Origin: Argyresthia goedartella
Taxonomy: Eukaryota > Arthropoda > Insecta > Lepidoptera > Argyresthiidae
Length of the DNA stretch: 64,000 bases
Reading direction: 5' to 3'
Assembly: GCA_949825045.1 (NCBI GenBank)
Contig: OX463820.1
Span: 12,598,501-12,662,500, forward strand
The position numbers and the translations under genes are program-made. The notes beneath the pieces were generated by a model that saw only the letters and a program-made list of their open reading frames with translations, ran no database searches and was not told the origin of the DNA. Positions within the stretch are counted from its first letter, which is position 1. Each line of letters opens with the position of its first letter. Positions 10,827-21,399 of the stretch are shown here, piece after piece.

Positions 10827-12570
10827 AGTGTTCTAATGGAAATAGATCTAGCAATAGTTAGCATTTTTTTTATCCAACCACGTCCAAAGCTAGTTATTTG
10901 TACTAAGTCGGGGGACTCAAGGGCGTCATACGCTCTACTTACTCAGCGTGTGTTGAGCTCTAGGTTGGCATAAATCTAATCCCATTTGAAACCGTGACTT
11001 GAGCTAAATCCAAAGTGAAACAACGGCAAGAACAAATAGTAATAGTAATAGCGTAGTGTGTTAATACTAAAGACATTTGATGCAACATTGTAACAATGAA
11101 GTTTATTTCGACGTGTAGTACAGTGGGATTCGAGAGACGACATCCTCTTTAGTACTGTCGTGTGATAATGTATTTAAAATAAAGATCAAATTGGGAGGAA
11201 AAAACCGGATTCGAAGTTTGGTTGAGTGTACGTCAAGGATCAACCGAAGCTATGTCACTGGCTACGCCTGGCAATAGTCAATGACATAATTTGTTCTGGC
11301 AAGGTTTCGAGACACATAATAAATCAAGTGAATTTTATGTTGATAGTTTATGGTATAACTGACATTAAAAGGCATTTAGTTATAACACAGAATTTGCGAT
11401 GTAATTGTTTCGTATTAAACAAAACGGTCTGCAGTAGAACGGTCTTACTACGAAAAAAACGCTTTAGGTTTTTTTCGTAGTAAGACCGTCGTACAAACTT
11501 TTGTTTATAATATGTTTAAAAACAAAAATATTGTATATACATACCATTTCGATGGAATCAAAATCTAAATAGAGTAAACTAGTGAGTTAACATCCTTGTA
11601 TCGAATATATCGGGTCAGAAAACATGAACACCTTTTATCACAACTCTTTGGGGCACTAGTATTTGATACTGTCTTAATCCTGAGTAACTCAAGCCGACAG
11701 AAAAGATACTTTTATTTCATCACAATATTAGTTGCTTAAAGATTTATTGATATTTACGGGTCACATTTACAGTCTAAAGACCAAAAGATTTGAGTGGGAG
11801 CAAAACAGTGACATGTTACAGATAAATAGTAGAGATAAGTAGTAGAAATTACTTAAAATATGAACAAGTAGATAAAAAAGAGACAGACATAATACCTTAT
11901 AAATTATTACATGACTCACACACAACTATTTTGATGTATCTACTACTACTGTATGTTAGTACTGATATTCAATAGTCGCCTTGTTCCATACCTAAGCAGA
12001 AACACTACTTATGTACATATGTATAAATCCATATGTCTATACAAAAGAGTAATTGCGTCACACATACGCCTCTTACATGCTCGCTTCACTATAAACTATA
12101 AAGTTGGCAATGTTGGCATCATTGCAATAGCTTCAACGCAATTTGGTGTTCCTCGCTGACGCCAGGGCTTCGCCTGAAGGCTGAGCCCAAACTTGGCATC
12201 AAAATCGGTATAGACAATTTGGTCACAGTCCGAAGCACCTCTGTACAGTCATGGTCAGATTGAGTTACCTGCAGCACGATCCTATGACGCTCGAAATAAA
12301 CAGTACAAAGTCTATATGGGGGAAGATACACTTACATGATGCTATTGGCTACTGCTAGTTTATACTGCCGTGCATTGGCTGTATCGAATTTTGTGTTATA
12401 TATTCAACATATCTATTATAATATTAATTAATCCGGTAACTTTTATGTTAGATTGAATCCTGGGTCGACGTCGATTCCATGTTTTTTTTTTAAATTATTA
12501 TTACCTACTTTACTGGTCATCAATCCAATAGGTACCGAGCTCACGCTCGAATATTAATTTTTAAAAATAA
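10827..12570. other. Unassigned stretch with one long hairpin
   Basis: No gene was recognised. A perfect 22-bp inverted repeat lies at 11439-11489. A frame open from about 12208 to 12336 has a somewhat protein-like composition but no start or homologue I can name. Confidence 0.35.
11439..11489. repeat. Perfect 22-bp inverted repeat
   Basis: Arms at 11439-11460 and 11468-11489 begin and end with ACGGTCTTACTACG and its complement, are exact over 22 bp, and enclose a 7-base loop. A partial echo, ACGGTCTGCAG, lies just upstream at 11423. Such perfect arms in neutral DNA suggest a recent origin or selection for structure. Confidence 0.85.
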
Positions 12571-12574
12571 AAAA

Positions 12575-12715
12575 AAACCCAGGTCTAACATGTTTATATG
12601 TGTGTGATGTCGCTGATTCTGGTTCCCACGACACAGGGTATCCTAGTGTGGGGCCAGAAGCAATGTATGTGCCTGTACGTAAATGTTTATGTTTGTTTGT
12701 GTTTATTGATAACGC
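12575..12715 (+). mobile_element. SINE-1, 5'-truncated
   Basis: This copy lacks the tRNA head but keeps the spacer, GTGTGATGTCGCTGATTCTG, the core GGGTATCCTAGTGTGGGGCC, GCAATGTATGTGCCTG and the GTTTATGTTTG tail. 5' truncation suggests incomplete reverse transcription. Confidence 0.8.
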
Positions 12716-13734
12716 GCAAAATAGCCTCATCAGATTCTACCAGTATGCCCGATTGCGACAGAAGAAGGCAATGTTTGCCGTGGTTAATTGAGTCATTCCC
12801 AGGTCTAAAGAACCTGGTACTTGTCTTGAGGGAAACGATGTAACACATTTCATTACATCGTGTTGCTGTTGTATTGAGTACAGGTATGAAAAACCATGAC
12901 AATTTCATAGCTTTATTGAAAGTATCACAAACACTATGGCTCTGCTATTCCATAACCTTTTCTATATAGCATCCAAGACCACGCCACGCTACAACCTTCA
13001 CTGTTGAAGAATTAATCATCCTATAACATGAAAAAGGCGCGGTCGAATCTTCAATTCTATTAAGACTACAGGAAATTCTGACTCAGACAGAACTGTCCAA
13101 CGAGTATACTCGTAGTCTTCCTTAGAATACTTTACTGTCATTACCTAATCTTTCATTTGAAGTTTCTACAGTGTGTATCTTCATAAAGTGCACATAACGA
13201 TCAGGGTTGAAGAAAATCGAAATTCATCGACAAATAAATAAAAAAATAAAAAAATCCTCCCTCACAATTTTTTAAAGCCATTTTAATAATAAAATGCGCT
13301 ACCTGGGTACCAAGTGCAAAAAATATATAACTTAGGAACGGAAGGGATTTTCGTAGTGAAATTGACTGATTCTTCATGATGAAAGATACGCAGTGCTGCC
13401 AGTAACAAAAACTTGCAGAAAAAGTGGTAACTGTAAACTAAAATTTCGCTTTGTTTGATGCTTTTTGCTTTAGATGCTTTTGAAGCTTTGATTTTGTTAG
13501 CTTTCAGACATCAAAGTTGTGTTTCTAAATAATAGACTTTTTATTTTAAATCATTACATGATACCTATTTTCACTTTTCGGAGCCAAGCTTAATCATAAG
13601 ACCTAGAGATTAGTGATATACCGTAAAGTCATAAGATAGTAAATAATTAAATTTAGCCCACATTAATGTCCCCAATGAGAGGCACAGGCCTTTTATGGAT
13701 ATGCGTAAGATTGATTGATTGTTACTCCATAGCT
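12716..13734. other. Unassigned stretch
   Basis: No ORF with a recognisable domain and no recurring repeat were seen. Confidence 0.4.
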
Positions 13735-13840
13735 GCAGCAATGGACTAGCCTCCTGTCACGCAAAATTGAGTGTTGAATAACAGGCTAAAAGTGGGCTCA
13801 TTGTGCCTCTACCACCTGAATGGGAAAAGGCGTAAGGCTA
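13735..13840 (+). repeat. Repeat family K, copy 1
   Basis: Landmarks are GCAATGGACTAGCCTCCTGTC, a later TGAATGGGAAAAGGCG, and TGTTGAATA between them. The same order is found at 20055-20170, with a short fragment near 18993. I recall a widespread lepidopteran repeat with a GGGCTAGCAACCTGTCAC motif, but the link is from memory only. Confidence 0.55.
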
Positions 13841-13849
13841 AGTGTTGCC

Positions 13850-14195
13850 GCACACGGGCTCCAGCCACAGCCACAAATGCCGCCACGAGAAGCTAGAAGC
13901 GGCCATAAAGGAAGCTGAAGAAGCGTCAGCCACTTGTGGCCGGTGGCTGCTATTTTTTTTAACACATGCGCGCCGTATTATAGTGCACTTAAGCTGGGGA
14001 ATCGGGCGAGTGACGTGTGGCGGCATTTTGTGGCCGGTGTGGGCCACAAGAAACGAGCAGCGACGTTTTGCAGCGTGTGGCGGCCACCGGCATCAACTGT
14101 GTGCGGCGAGTCCATATGCAATGTATGAAAACTACAGGTAATATGCCGGAAGCGGCGTTTTGTGGCTGTGGCTGGCGGCTCGTAAGCGGGGACCT
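13850..14195. mobile_element. GC-rich MITE with imperfect inverted ends
   Basis: GGGCTCCAGCCACAGCCACA at the left matches the inverse of TGTGGCTGTGGCTGGCGGCT at the right over about 30 bp with mismatches. The interior is rich in GTGGC and GCGGCC motifs and is far more GC-rich than its surroundings. Overlapping short open frames on both strands reflect the GC content, not a gene. Confidence 0.6.
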
Positions 14196-14439
14196 CATCA
14201 AGCTGGCTCATTGCGGGTTGATGCGAAGATAATAAAAATAAAATAAAAATATCCTTATCATTTTATAATTTATAACTTAGGAAAATAAGCAAAATAATTA
14301 CATAAAAAAGACATTAATGTTGCTGAAGACACAATGCTGAGCGAAACACAATTTGCTGCTAATCATGTCTGGGTCGTTTCGGATGACGTTAGCGCAACTT
14401 AGAAATCGATCTAGAAGATCTGCCTCCGTGTTGATGGGG

Positions 14440-14895
14440 GCATTATACTTTTTATCTACACACGTATCATAAACCATCTTTACTGCGTACAAAAACCGCA
14501 CGTTACGATCAGCGTAATATTAAACTACTTGGTAAAAACTCATTTCTTATCTGAAAAAGTACACATTATGACCATAATGTGTAATTTTTCTACATATTAT
14601 GACATTTAAATTTCGAACGCCGACGCCCGCCTGCGTGCCGCTCCTAGTTTGTCTGTGAAGTTGGTACTGTCATTCAAATTTCGAACGCCGATGCCCGCCT
14701 GCGTGAAGTTTGTACTACAGAACAAGCTAAACAACTGCAGAGCCACAATACCGGTCAAACATGCGGTTCCTGAACACTTCAAAGAGAGCTTATGATATGT
14801 GTGTAGATAAACTAGTGTATGTAACTGTACATAATTAGGCATTAAAACCCACTTTCGAGTATTAATGCCCTCCATTATGTAGCGGTCACATAAAC
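14440..14895 (+). mobile_element. Family-F MITE-like element
   Basis: The left inverted arm (about 14455-14505) and right arm (about 14763-14812) match those of the other F copies. A segment containing TTTCGAACGCCGA and GCCCGCCTGCGTG is duplicated internally (about 14612-14645 and 14680-14706). The 3' extension ends in CATAAACTACTA. A transposase relic follows immediately. Confidence 0.75.
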
Positions 14896-15605
14896 TACTA
14901 TTTTGTTTCCTCGTGCCCCATAATAATAATGTAGTGGTGTCATATCTGGCGAACGAGGAGGCCATCCTACCGGCCCTTGCCGACCAATCCGGCGATTTGG
15001 GAATGGTTCATTCAAATATGTCCTCACAGGCGTATAGTGATGGGCTGGGCAGCCGTCCATTTGTAGGTACATTTCTTGTCTTACTACGATTGGTACCTCT
15101 TCCAACAATAACAGCAACTCGTCCTGCAAAAGCAGCAGAAAACGTTGACCCCTCAAATCACTTGGTAATATTATAGGACCAATCAGCATGTTGTTTATGG
15201 GCTCTATCCATACGCTAATATAAAACCTCACTTGGAATGAGGAGGATTTTTTCAACTTGCTGGTTTCGGTAGTTTGTTGCCTCGTCCAACTACAATTTTT
15301 TTTCTTTCTTTCTTTTCTTAAAAAATCGGATTCGGCAGAGGTCCTCTTTCGGACCCATGCCGACATGACGCATCTCGGTGGAGATGTTGCACTCGTTGAT
15401 AATGGTAAGGATGAAGATCCTCCTTCCTCAAAATTCGCCAGACAGTTCTCTGAGAGACGCCATGTTGTGCAGCCAATCGTCTTGTGCTGATGCTTCTTCT
15501 ATGGACACGTCGATTATAACTCGTGGTTTTCGACGATCACGATTTAAGCTAAGTCCAGTCAAGGAGTCTTCTATGAACTTCTTGAAAGTTCCGCGCGGAT
15601 GGTCG
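14896..15605 (-). pseudogene. Mariner/Tc1-superfamily transposase relic
   Basis: The minus strand encodes, in broken frames, an N-terminal helix-turn-helix (…GVSQRTVWRILRKEDL, then HPYHYQRVQ). A deleted middle follows, then a C-terminal catalytic part with FYISVWIEPINNMLIGP, LQMDGCPAHHYTPVRTYL (second catalytic Asp) and GWPPRSPDMTPLHYYYG (third acidic position, D here). A transposase of this family would cut and paste TIR-flanked DNA in the nucleus. The first acidic motif is lost in the deletion and frames shift at least twice, so it is inactive. A related relic lies at 44700-45227. Confidence 0.75.
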
Positions 15606-15654
15606 GCGTCAGTCGGGGAAGGCAGCTATAGGCTGTGGCCGAGTTCACTGGTAG

Positions 15655-16000
15655 GTGACACGGGGCTAGCGTATCTATTCAGGTAGTTTCCCATACCAGG
15701 GACCTCCCGCTCTGCCAGGGAATGAGCGTCATTCCGTCCGGCCTCTTGCCATAGTCGCATGCCAGCCTGTTGGGTTCAAGTATTGTTGGCACGTCACTGC
15801 TGGCAAGGGCCCGACGGATGACGTCATTAAGACTGGCATGACGGGACCACCGACCAGCTCTGCGTTAGCAGAGAGAGGCCGTGGTGATCTAATTGGTCCA
15901 CCCTAGCTCCGCAGCGGTAGCGATGGATTTTATTTGTCTTTACGTTGAGTCGCAGGCAGACGGCGAGGGTATGGGTGGTACGGACAAGCAGGGTGCCATA
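15655..16000 (-). pseudogene. LINE-D C-terminal fragment
   Basis: The minus strand shows LAVCLRLNVKTNKIH, a CG...HHGLS zinc-motif remnant, LND.IRRAL, and [20 protein letters not shown]. This order matches the better copy at 26489-27138. In LINEs with this layout the RPD...D region resembles a PD-(D/E)XK restriction-like endonuclease (inference). At least one frameshift and an in-frame stop after VWETT make it a pseudogene. Confidence 0.7.
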
Positions 16001-17305
16001 AAAGTGCAGAAACCATAATTATCATTGTAATTAAATTAATGCAGGTATGCAGCTCCATGGGAATGAAGAAGCAGGTAAAAATCAATATTTAGGCTATTTT
16101 ATTGAGGATGTTTAAGGTATTGTTAAAAATATACTTAAATAAAGACAATAAAGTAAAACATCTGTGGCGCAACTACATCTTTGACAGCTTATAACTCGGA
16201 AACGTTCGTTCTAGGAGATTTTGTCAATCTGTGATTTATGTTTGTATTCATGTGGCAAATGGCGGATGGCACCTGGTACACTCTCAATACAAATATATGT
16301 GCAATCAGGGATATTTTCGTTCTAACTAGCGTTTCGGGTATTGTGTGAATTTGTGTGTAGTTTTTTTATAACTTAAAAACCTTCGGAACACTTTCAGGGC
16401 CACGGGGGGCTGACGACCCCAGAAAGGGAAGAGGTTGGGAGACTACATATAATTTAACATCGTTCTATAACCTACATATCCCGATAGATAAAATTACTGA
16501 GTTTATTTTGCCAAATTGTCCATACATTGCAAAATAGAATGAGCAGACACGTTATACCGTCACTGCCCATTCATCATCTGGGTGTGGGAAACTCGTGTTT
16601 GTGCGCGCGCAGTGACGGTTAATGGCGCGCACAAAAAAATCTACGGCCAACAATAGGCGCCACACCGGAAACCAGCTGAGCATGGAGTGCCTGCGAAGCT
16701 GGGTACATTTGAATGAACGGCGTAACAGAATAATCATGATTTGCCAGAGGCAATTATAAGGAGAGCGACATCTTCGGGAGTAAAGTAAAAGGCTTGAGAT
16801 GCGCGCAAATACGAGACTATACTAGACTACTTTATTATAGGGAATCCTAGCTTATATACTAGGTTGGTACATGTTATTAATGACGTGCATAAGACATAGT
16901 GCGTGATGAATATAAATATACCTTATCTGTGAGGGTCGTCAACTTACCCTAACATTACGTGAAAATATGACTAACATAGTCGACCGGCACACATGAAAAA
17001 CTTTAATAGATGAAAGACAAGTGGAAAAATTTCGGTTGATCTGGTGAAATCGGTTATATTAGTCAATTAATCAATCAAAATATTCTTTATTCTATTGGAT
17101 AACTACATATGTCTTAGAGCACGTCATTCATTTCATACTATAACTAATAATTTTTAAGATAGCCAACGGAAGAAAATGCATTTTATCCCCAAGGATTTAC
17201 GTCTTCTAGATAATTTGGTACTAAGTAATATACCTTCAAACATAATTTACTTTAAGTATATGTTTCGGATTAAAAGTAAATTATATATATATGTCTTTAT
17301 TATTA
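16001..17305. other. Unassigned 1.3-kb stretch
   Basis: No gene or recurring repeat was recognised. A short inverted motif, CGTCACTGCCCATT versus AGTGACGG, lies near 16558-16619 around a GCGCGCGC tract. Confidence 0.4.
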
Positions 17306-17329
17306 TTAAGAGCCCAGTCGATATTTACC

Positions 17330-17535
17330 TAATGTTGAAGTGTTTGCTATTATGGTATGCACTTTTGTATCGAAAAAATCCTGCCATTCTGGGATCAAAA
17401 AAATTTTTATTCTGATTATAGAATCGTACCTACGTTCAGGTATTGGCTTATATGGAATGCATGTGTGTATCGATCGTGAAAATCCTGCGATTCCGGAGTC
17501 GAATAATTTCGACATTTTTTTTGTTTTTTTAATCG
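17330..17535 (+). repeat. Diverged tandem duplication, period about 101 bp
   Basis: TATGGTATGCAC...TATCG...AATCCTGCCATTCTGGGATC at 17350-17398 is echoed as TATGGAATGCAT...TATCG...AATCCTGCGATTCCGGAGTC at 17450-17500. The copies are clearly diverged, so the duplication is old. Confidence 0.6.
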
Positions 17536-17737
17536 GTTGCAAGTTTACCTATCTTAAATTGTAAAGCTACTAAACTAACATAACAAACAACGTCAGGATA
17601 AGATAGATTATATTAAGAATAATTCATGTCCCTATTGAAACAAATATAAAAAATTCTCATTTTAAAATGTCGCCTCCATGCTACGCATGCGATTAGTAAT
17701 GCATTCCCGGATGTCCTAGCTGGATTTTTTTTTTAAA

Positions 17738-17885
17738 TGTTCCATTGCGGTTCCATTATAGGGATGGTGTAGAGTGAATAGTTTGGATTTTTCATAGCAA
17801 AATGCTGTTTACAAATTTATCAGTGCGGCTATTTCATACTCCACGTGCATTTATTAGTTTGTATGTAGTTTACAGATTAAAAAAA
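17738..17885 (-). mobile_element. Family-I internal fragment
   Basis: This is the reverse complement of the 3' interior of family I (compare 5785-5905). Shared landmarks are GGATGGTGTAGAGTGAATAG, TTTGGATTTT and TTTGTATGTAG. Neither terminus is present. Confidence 0.65.
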
Positions 17886-18579
17886 CTTGACAATTCCTGG
17901 TAAGTTTTCCTGAAATCTTTGGCTTAGGTTCTGTATTTTTTTCATTTTAGACTCTGTAGTTTCGGAGATAAGGGGGGAAGGATTCGTCATTTTATGCCCT
18001 TTTTGATCATACTTCTAAAGTTATCAAAACTAAAATGAATAATGAAAAGTTTTCAACGATGCCCCACATGACTTATTATTACGGTGTTTTATTCGTGTTG
18101 TCATTTTACCCCCTCCACTTCTTTGTAGGCATTTTTCTTCCTATTAGACTTGAATTATGTTGCGGTTATCAGGATAAGTATTTTTAAAAGAAACATTAAG
18201 ACGCGGTTTCCATAAGTTTTTAGCGAAAAATTTGCTTTAGGTAAATATTTATCCGAATATCCGATCTCTGGTGATGACGAATCTTACAATCTTATGCTTG
18301 ATGTATCGAGGCGTTGAGGTATTACGGAACTGTAAGCCGTCGGCACTCCGTCAGCACTCGTCATAGCATCCCGCAGTCGGTGGCATAACTCACGCATCTA
18401 AATGCGATTACCATACAAATGACGTCGCAATCCGACTCGGTGCAAGGACTAGTTGAGCTACTGCAGAAAAGGGTTAAGGGTTGGCTTACAGTCCTAAAAG
18501 TAGAAGGTATTTGAAGTTTTAAAAATAAACTCGTAGATATTTTCAATCAAAAAGGCTGGATGATCATAATAGTAGTAAT
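17886..18579. other. Unassigned AT-rich stretch
   Basis: Nothing was recognised between the family-I fragment and the next F element. Confidence 0.4.
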
Positions 18580-18905
18580 ATGTGACTGCTACATAATGGA
18601 GGGCATTAAAACTCGGTAGAGGCTCGTTTCCTAATAATACCACTAAAGAGATGTAATGCCTAATTATGTACAGTTATCTTAGTTTATCTACACACATATC
18701 ATAAGTTCTCTTTGATGTGTTCAGGAACCGCATGTTCGACGCGCACTGTGGCATTGATAATTGTGGCTCTACACTTGTTTAGCTTGTTCAGTAGTAACAA
18801 CTTCACAGACAAACTAGGGGCGGCACGCAGGCGGGCGTCGGAGTTCGAAATTTGGATGTCATAATTTGTCGAAAATTTATACATTATGGTCATTCATAAT
18901 GTAAT
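18580..18905 (-). mobile_element. Family-F MITE-like element, truncated
   Basis: The extension with GGAGGGCATTAAAACTC and one inverted arm (ACACATATCATAAG...GAACCGCATG) are present. The copy stops after the internal CATTATGGTCATTCATAATG palindrome, so the second arm is missing. Confidence 0.7.
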
Positions 18906-20054
18906 GGTTGCGATTCCGGGGCCGAGGTGATGAGGACGAAGGAGAACTTTTTTTAGATCAATGTTTACAATCAAGTTGTTATCATGATGATTAGATAGCT
19001 AGTTCCCTGTCACGCAAGTTGGAGTACTAAACTTCCAACTTCAAACTTCAAACCATTTATTTCAATGTAGATTTTTGAAAACACTTTTTGAACGTCATAG
19101 AATCTATACAATGCAAGACAAACAACTGGCTCTTCAGATCGGGTTACGGCAGCGGAGTGGAAGCGGCTGTTTTTTTCTATATGTATCTTTTTTTCAAAAA
19201 TAGGTCTTTTTACAAACGTATGCGTGATCCTTGTGCTGCGCTGTAATATCGGAGCTCCACACCTATTTATCATCTAACCTATAATATGCTTTATAACATA
19301 ATGATTTATTAACAATGCCTTTAAATTTTTTCTCAGTCAAATTTAGTATTGTTTACCCACAAATGAAGTTCTAACTTTTGCTAGCCGATAGTAAGGTTAG
19401 TCAATTTTATTTCCACTTCTTGTTGAATAACTGTCTAGATGTGGACTAATCTGTGCCTACCGCTTCGGGTGAGAAAATTCGCGACTTTATGTGTTTGGTA
19501 GCCGAATTCTGAAATTGCTGCTGCTATCACTCATTATGTTCCAACTACATATAGACACCGCTGTTTTGACATTTCCAAAATTCGAAGATTCATCATTTTC
19601 ATGTTATCTTTTAATCAAATTAAACGTGCGCCGTATCCACATTAATACCATCGATCAACCGGTTTATATTAACAACATATTGGTTTGCTCGAGAAAAAAA
19701 AAAGTGCCATAAATACAACATACGGACACTACTTGGCCTTAACCGCTACAGCCCGATCCCGTACGGCCATTAATTTAATAGAACGTTTTCTTTGCCACCA
19801 AGGCTATTAACCGAGTGTGCAGTCTGCGACTAATTCTGCCGGGGGAGCGGGGTGCGGGTGCACGGGGGGCGGGGGGGGGGCGCGAAGGCTGCCACTGATT
19901 TACGCCCCGGTTAACTAACTGCTGATTTAAACCGTGATGGTGCAACTAGACCGCTTGTTTTCGGCGGATTCTGCAGACGCGAGATGCGGGTGCGAGTTAG
20001 CGGTTGAGGGACAAAAACTGGGTCTTGCGCCAAGTCTAGATTTGTTGCGGCGTC
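18906..20054. other. Unassigned, with a guanine-run cluster
   Basis: No gene was recognised. It contains the G-rich tract at 19840-19886 and a short K-like fragment near 18993-19030 (AGCTAGTTCCCTGTCACGCA). Confidence 0.4.
19840..19886 (+). other. Guanine-run tract, G-quadruplex potential
   Basis: Five G-runs (GGGGG, GGGG, GGG, GGGGGG and about ten G) lie within 47 bases, separated by short loops. That satisfies the usual four-run pattern for a quadruplex on the plus strand. The neighbourhood is otherwise AT-rich. It may also be a coverage-poor or error-prone spot. Confidence 0.6.
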
Positions 20055-20170
20055 TCTATAACTGCGGCAATGGGCTAGCCGCCTGTCACACAAAATGGAG
20101 TATTGAATATCCGGCTAAATGTGGTTGCAGCTGTGCATCTATCACCCCGTATGGGAAAAGTCGTGACGCC
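20055..20170 (+). repeat. Repeat family K, copy 2
   Basis: GCAATGGGCTAGCCGCCTGTC, then AATGGAGTATTGAATA and CCCCGTATGGGAAAAG, match copy 1 at 13735-13840 in order and orientation. An overlapping 119-codon open frame (19934-20293) has no domain that I recognise and is probably incidental. Confidence 0.55.
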
Positions 20171-20294
20171 ATTTTTTGTTTAGTAGAATATAAAAACTCA
20201 TACATGGGATATGGGATCATAGAGTGTTCCTGTAGCTCTGGATTTACCAATTTTTTGGGTAAAGCAAGTAAGTGCCTTGCAGTGGAGAGATGAA

Positions 20295-20513
20295 ATTTAC
20301 TTTTTTTTAAACGTTTTGTAAAAAGGCACATACATTGTTTCTGGCCCCACACTAAGTTACCCTATTTCGTGGGAACCAGAAACAGTGACATTACACACAC
20401 ATAAACATCGAAGACTTTTTTTTTCGTTATCCCGTATATAGCCGGGGTTCGAACCCGGGAACTCTCGTATAGTAGGCAGAGCCATAACCACAGCGCCACA
20501 GAGGTAGTCAATT
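20295..20513 (-). mobile_element. SINE-1, near full length
   Basis: The minus strand has the tRNA-like head (CTGTGGCGCTGTGGTTATGG, then GGTTCGAACCCCGGC), the T-rich spacer, the core TAACTTAGTGTGGGGCC and GCCTTTTTAC. Both box-like promoter segments are visible. Confidence 0.85.
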
Positions 20514-21045
20514 AAAATACATGATTTAAGTAGTCAATTAAACTAAATTATAAACTCCCGACCTTTCTATTACCTTAAGTAAGTAAGCGAAATTGATATT
20601 ATATAATATCTTACAAAACTCCGTGTAAAGCGTTATCCTCTCACTTAAAACACTTTTAAAGTCAAAACTCTCATAACAAGCACTAAACCACAAAGAACCA
20701 ACTTCACAATGAACCGTAGACTAAGAAATTGTTATTCAGATAAAATGTCTTATACTTAAGTGTTTATGCAAATTAATTATGTTGTTCTTAGCTCCTGTTT
20801 GCGCAAACAAAAGGGAAACTTTTATTGTAGGTTGTCCAAGTTGGGTGTCGCGTTCGCCTCGCAAGTGTCTTCACCTTGACATGACATGACAGATTTGAGT
20901 ACTGAGTGTCGCGTTTCCTACAAGTTGCTTTGTACCTATATACTCTTATACACTAGGGGACAAAATGTCCCCAACATGTTGCTGCAACATGAGTTTACTA
21001 TGGTAAGATGCGGGGCGACATGTAGGGGTAGATCTAAGGTTTAGT
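20514..21045. other. Unassigned stretch
   Basis: No gene was seen. At 20960-21030 a segment with AACATGTTGCTGCAACATG, partly palindromic, resembles the arms of the inverted-repeat element at 35453-35630. Confidence 0.4.
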
Positions 21046-21199
21046 AGATTGGTTAAATCAGACACTTAACTAACTCTCTAGACCTTTAATTTAATACCGA
21101 CGTTTAACCAAGTCACTAAAATTCCATCAGACAAGTGAGTGAACGAAACGTTTAACGAGTTGTCTAAACGTTCCTAGGCAACAAGACATATACAATATA

Positions 21200-21346
21200 A
21201 ACATTTTTTATGTGTACTTAAGTTTATGTTTTAAGTATTTTTTGTTGTTCATACATGTTCAACCTAACACGAAGGATAAAGGGGGCTTCGCTTCGCTCAC
21301 CTCCTTCACCCTTCACCTAAGCTCCCGCAATAATACCGCCCTGATA
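21200..21346 (-). mobile_element. Hairpin repeat C, copy 2
   Basis: The reverse complement matches copies 1 and 3: GCTTAGGTGAAGGG, GAGCGAAGCGAAGCCCCC, TTTATCCTTCGTGTTAGG and TTGAACATG. The stem is slightly degraded on the GAAGG side. Confidence 0.7.
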
Positions 21347-21399
21347 TATATAAGACAATAGAGGAAATCTCTAGCATACATAGCCAATAAATATATCAA

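Noticed and set aside
13838..14232. Overlapping open frames on both strands suggesting a gene
   Set aside because: They coincide with a GC-rich MITE with inverted ends; the long frames follow from few stop triplets in GC-rich DNA and no domain is seen.
14606..14965. 119-codon minus-strand ORF
   Set aside because: It lies almost entirely within a family-F element; similar frames occur by chance in other F copies (for example 25258-25494).
19934..20293. 119-codon Cys-rich ORF as a possible small secreted protein
   Set aside because: It overlaps repeat K copy 2 and runs into the SINE-1 flank; there is no signal peptide and no regular cysteine spacing.
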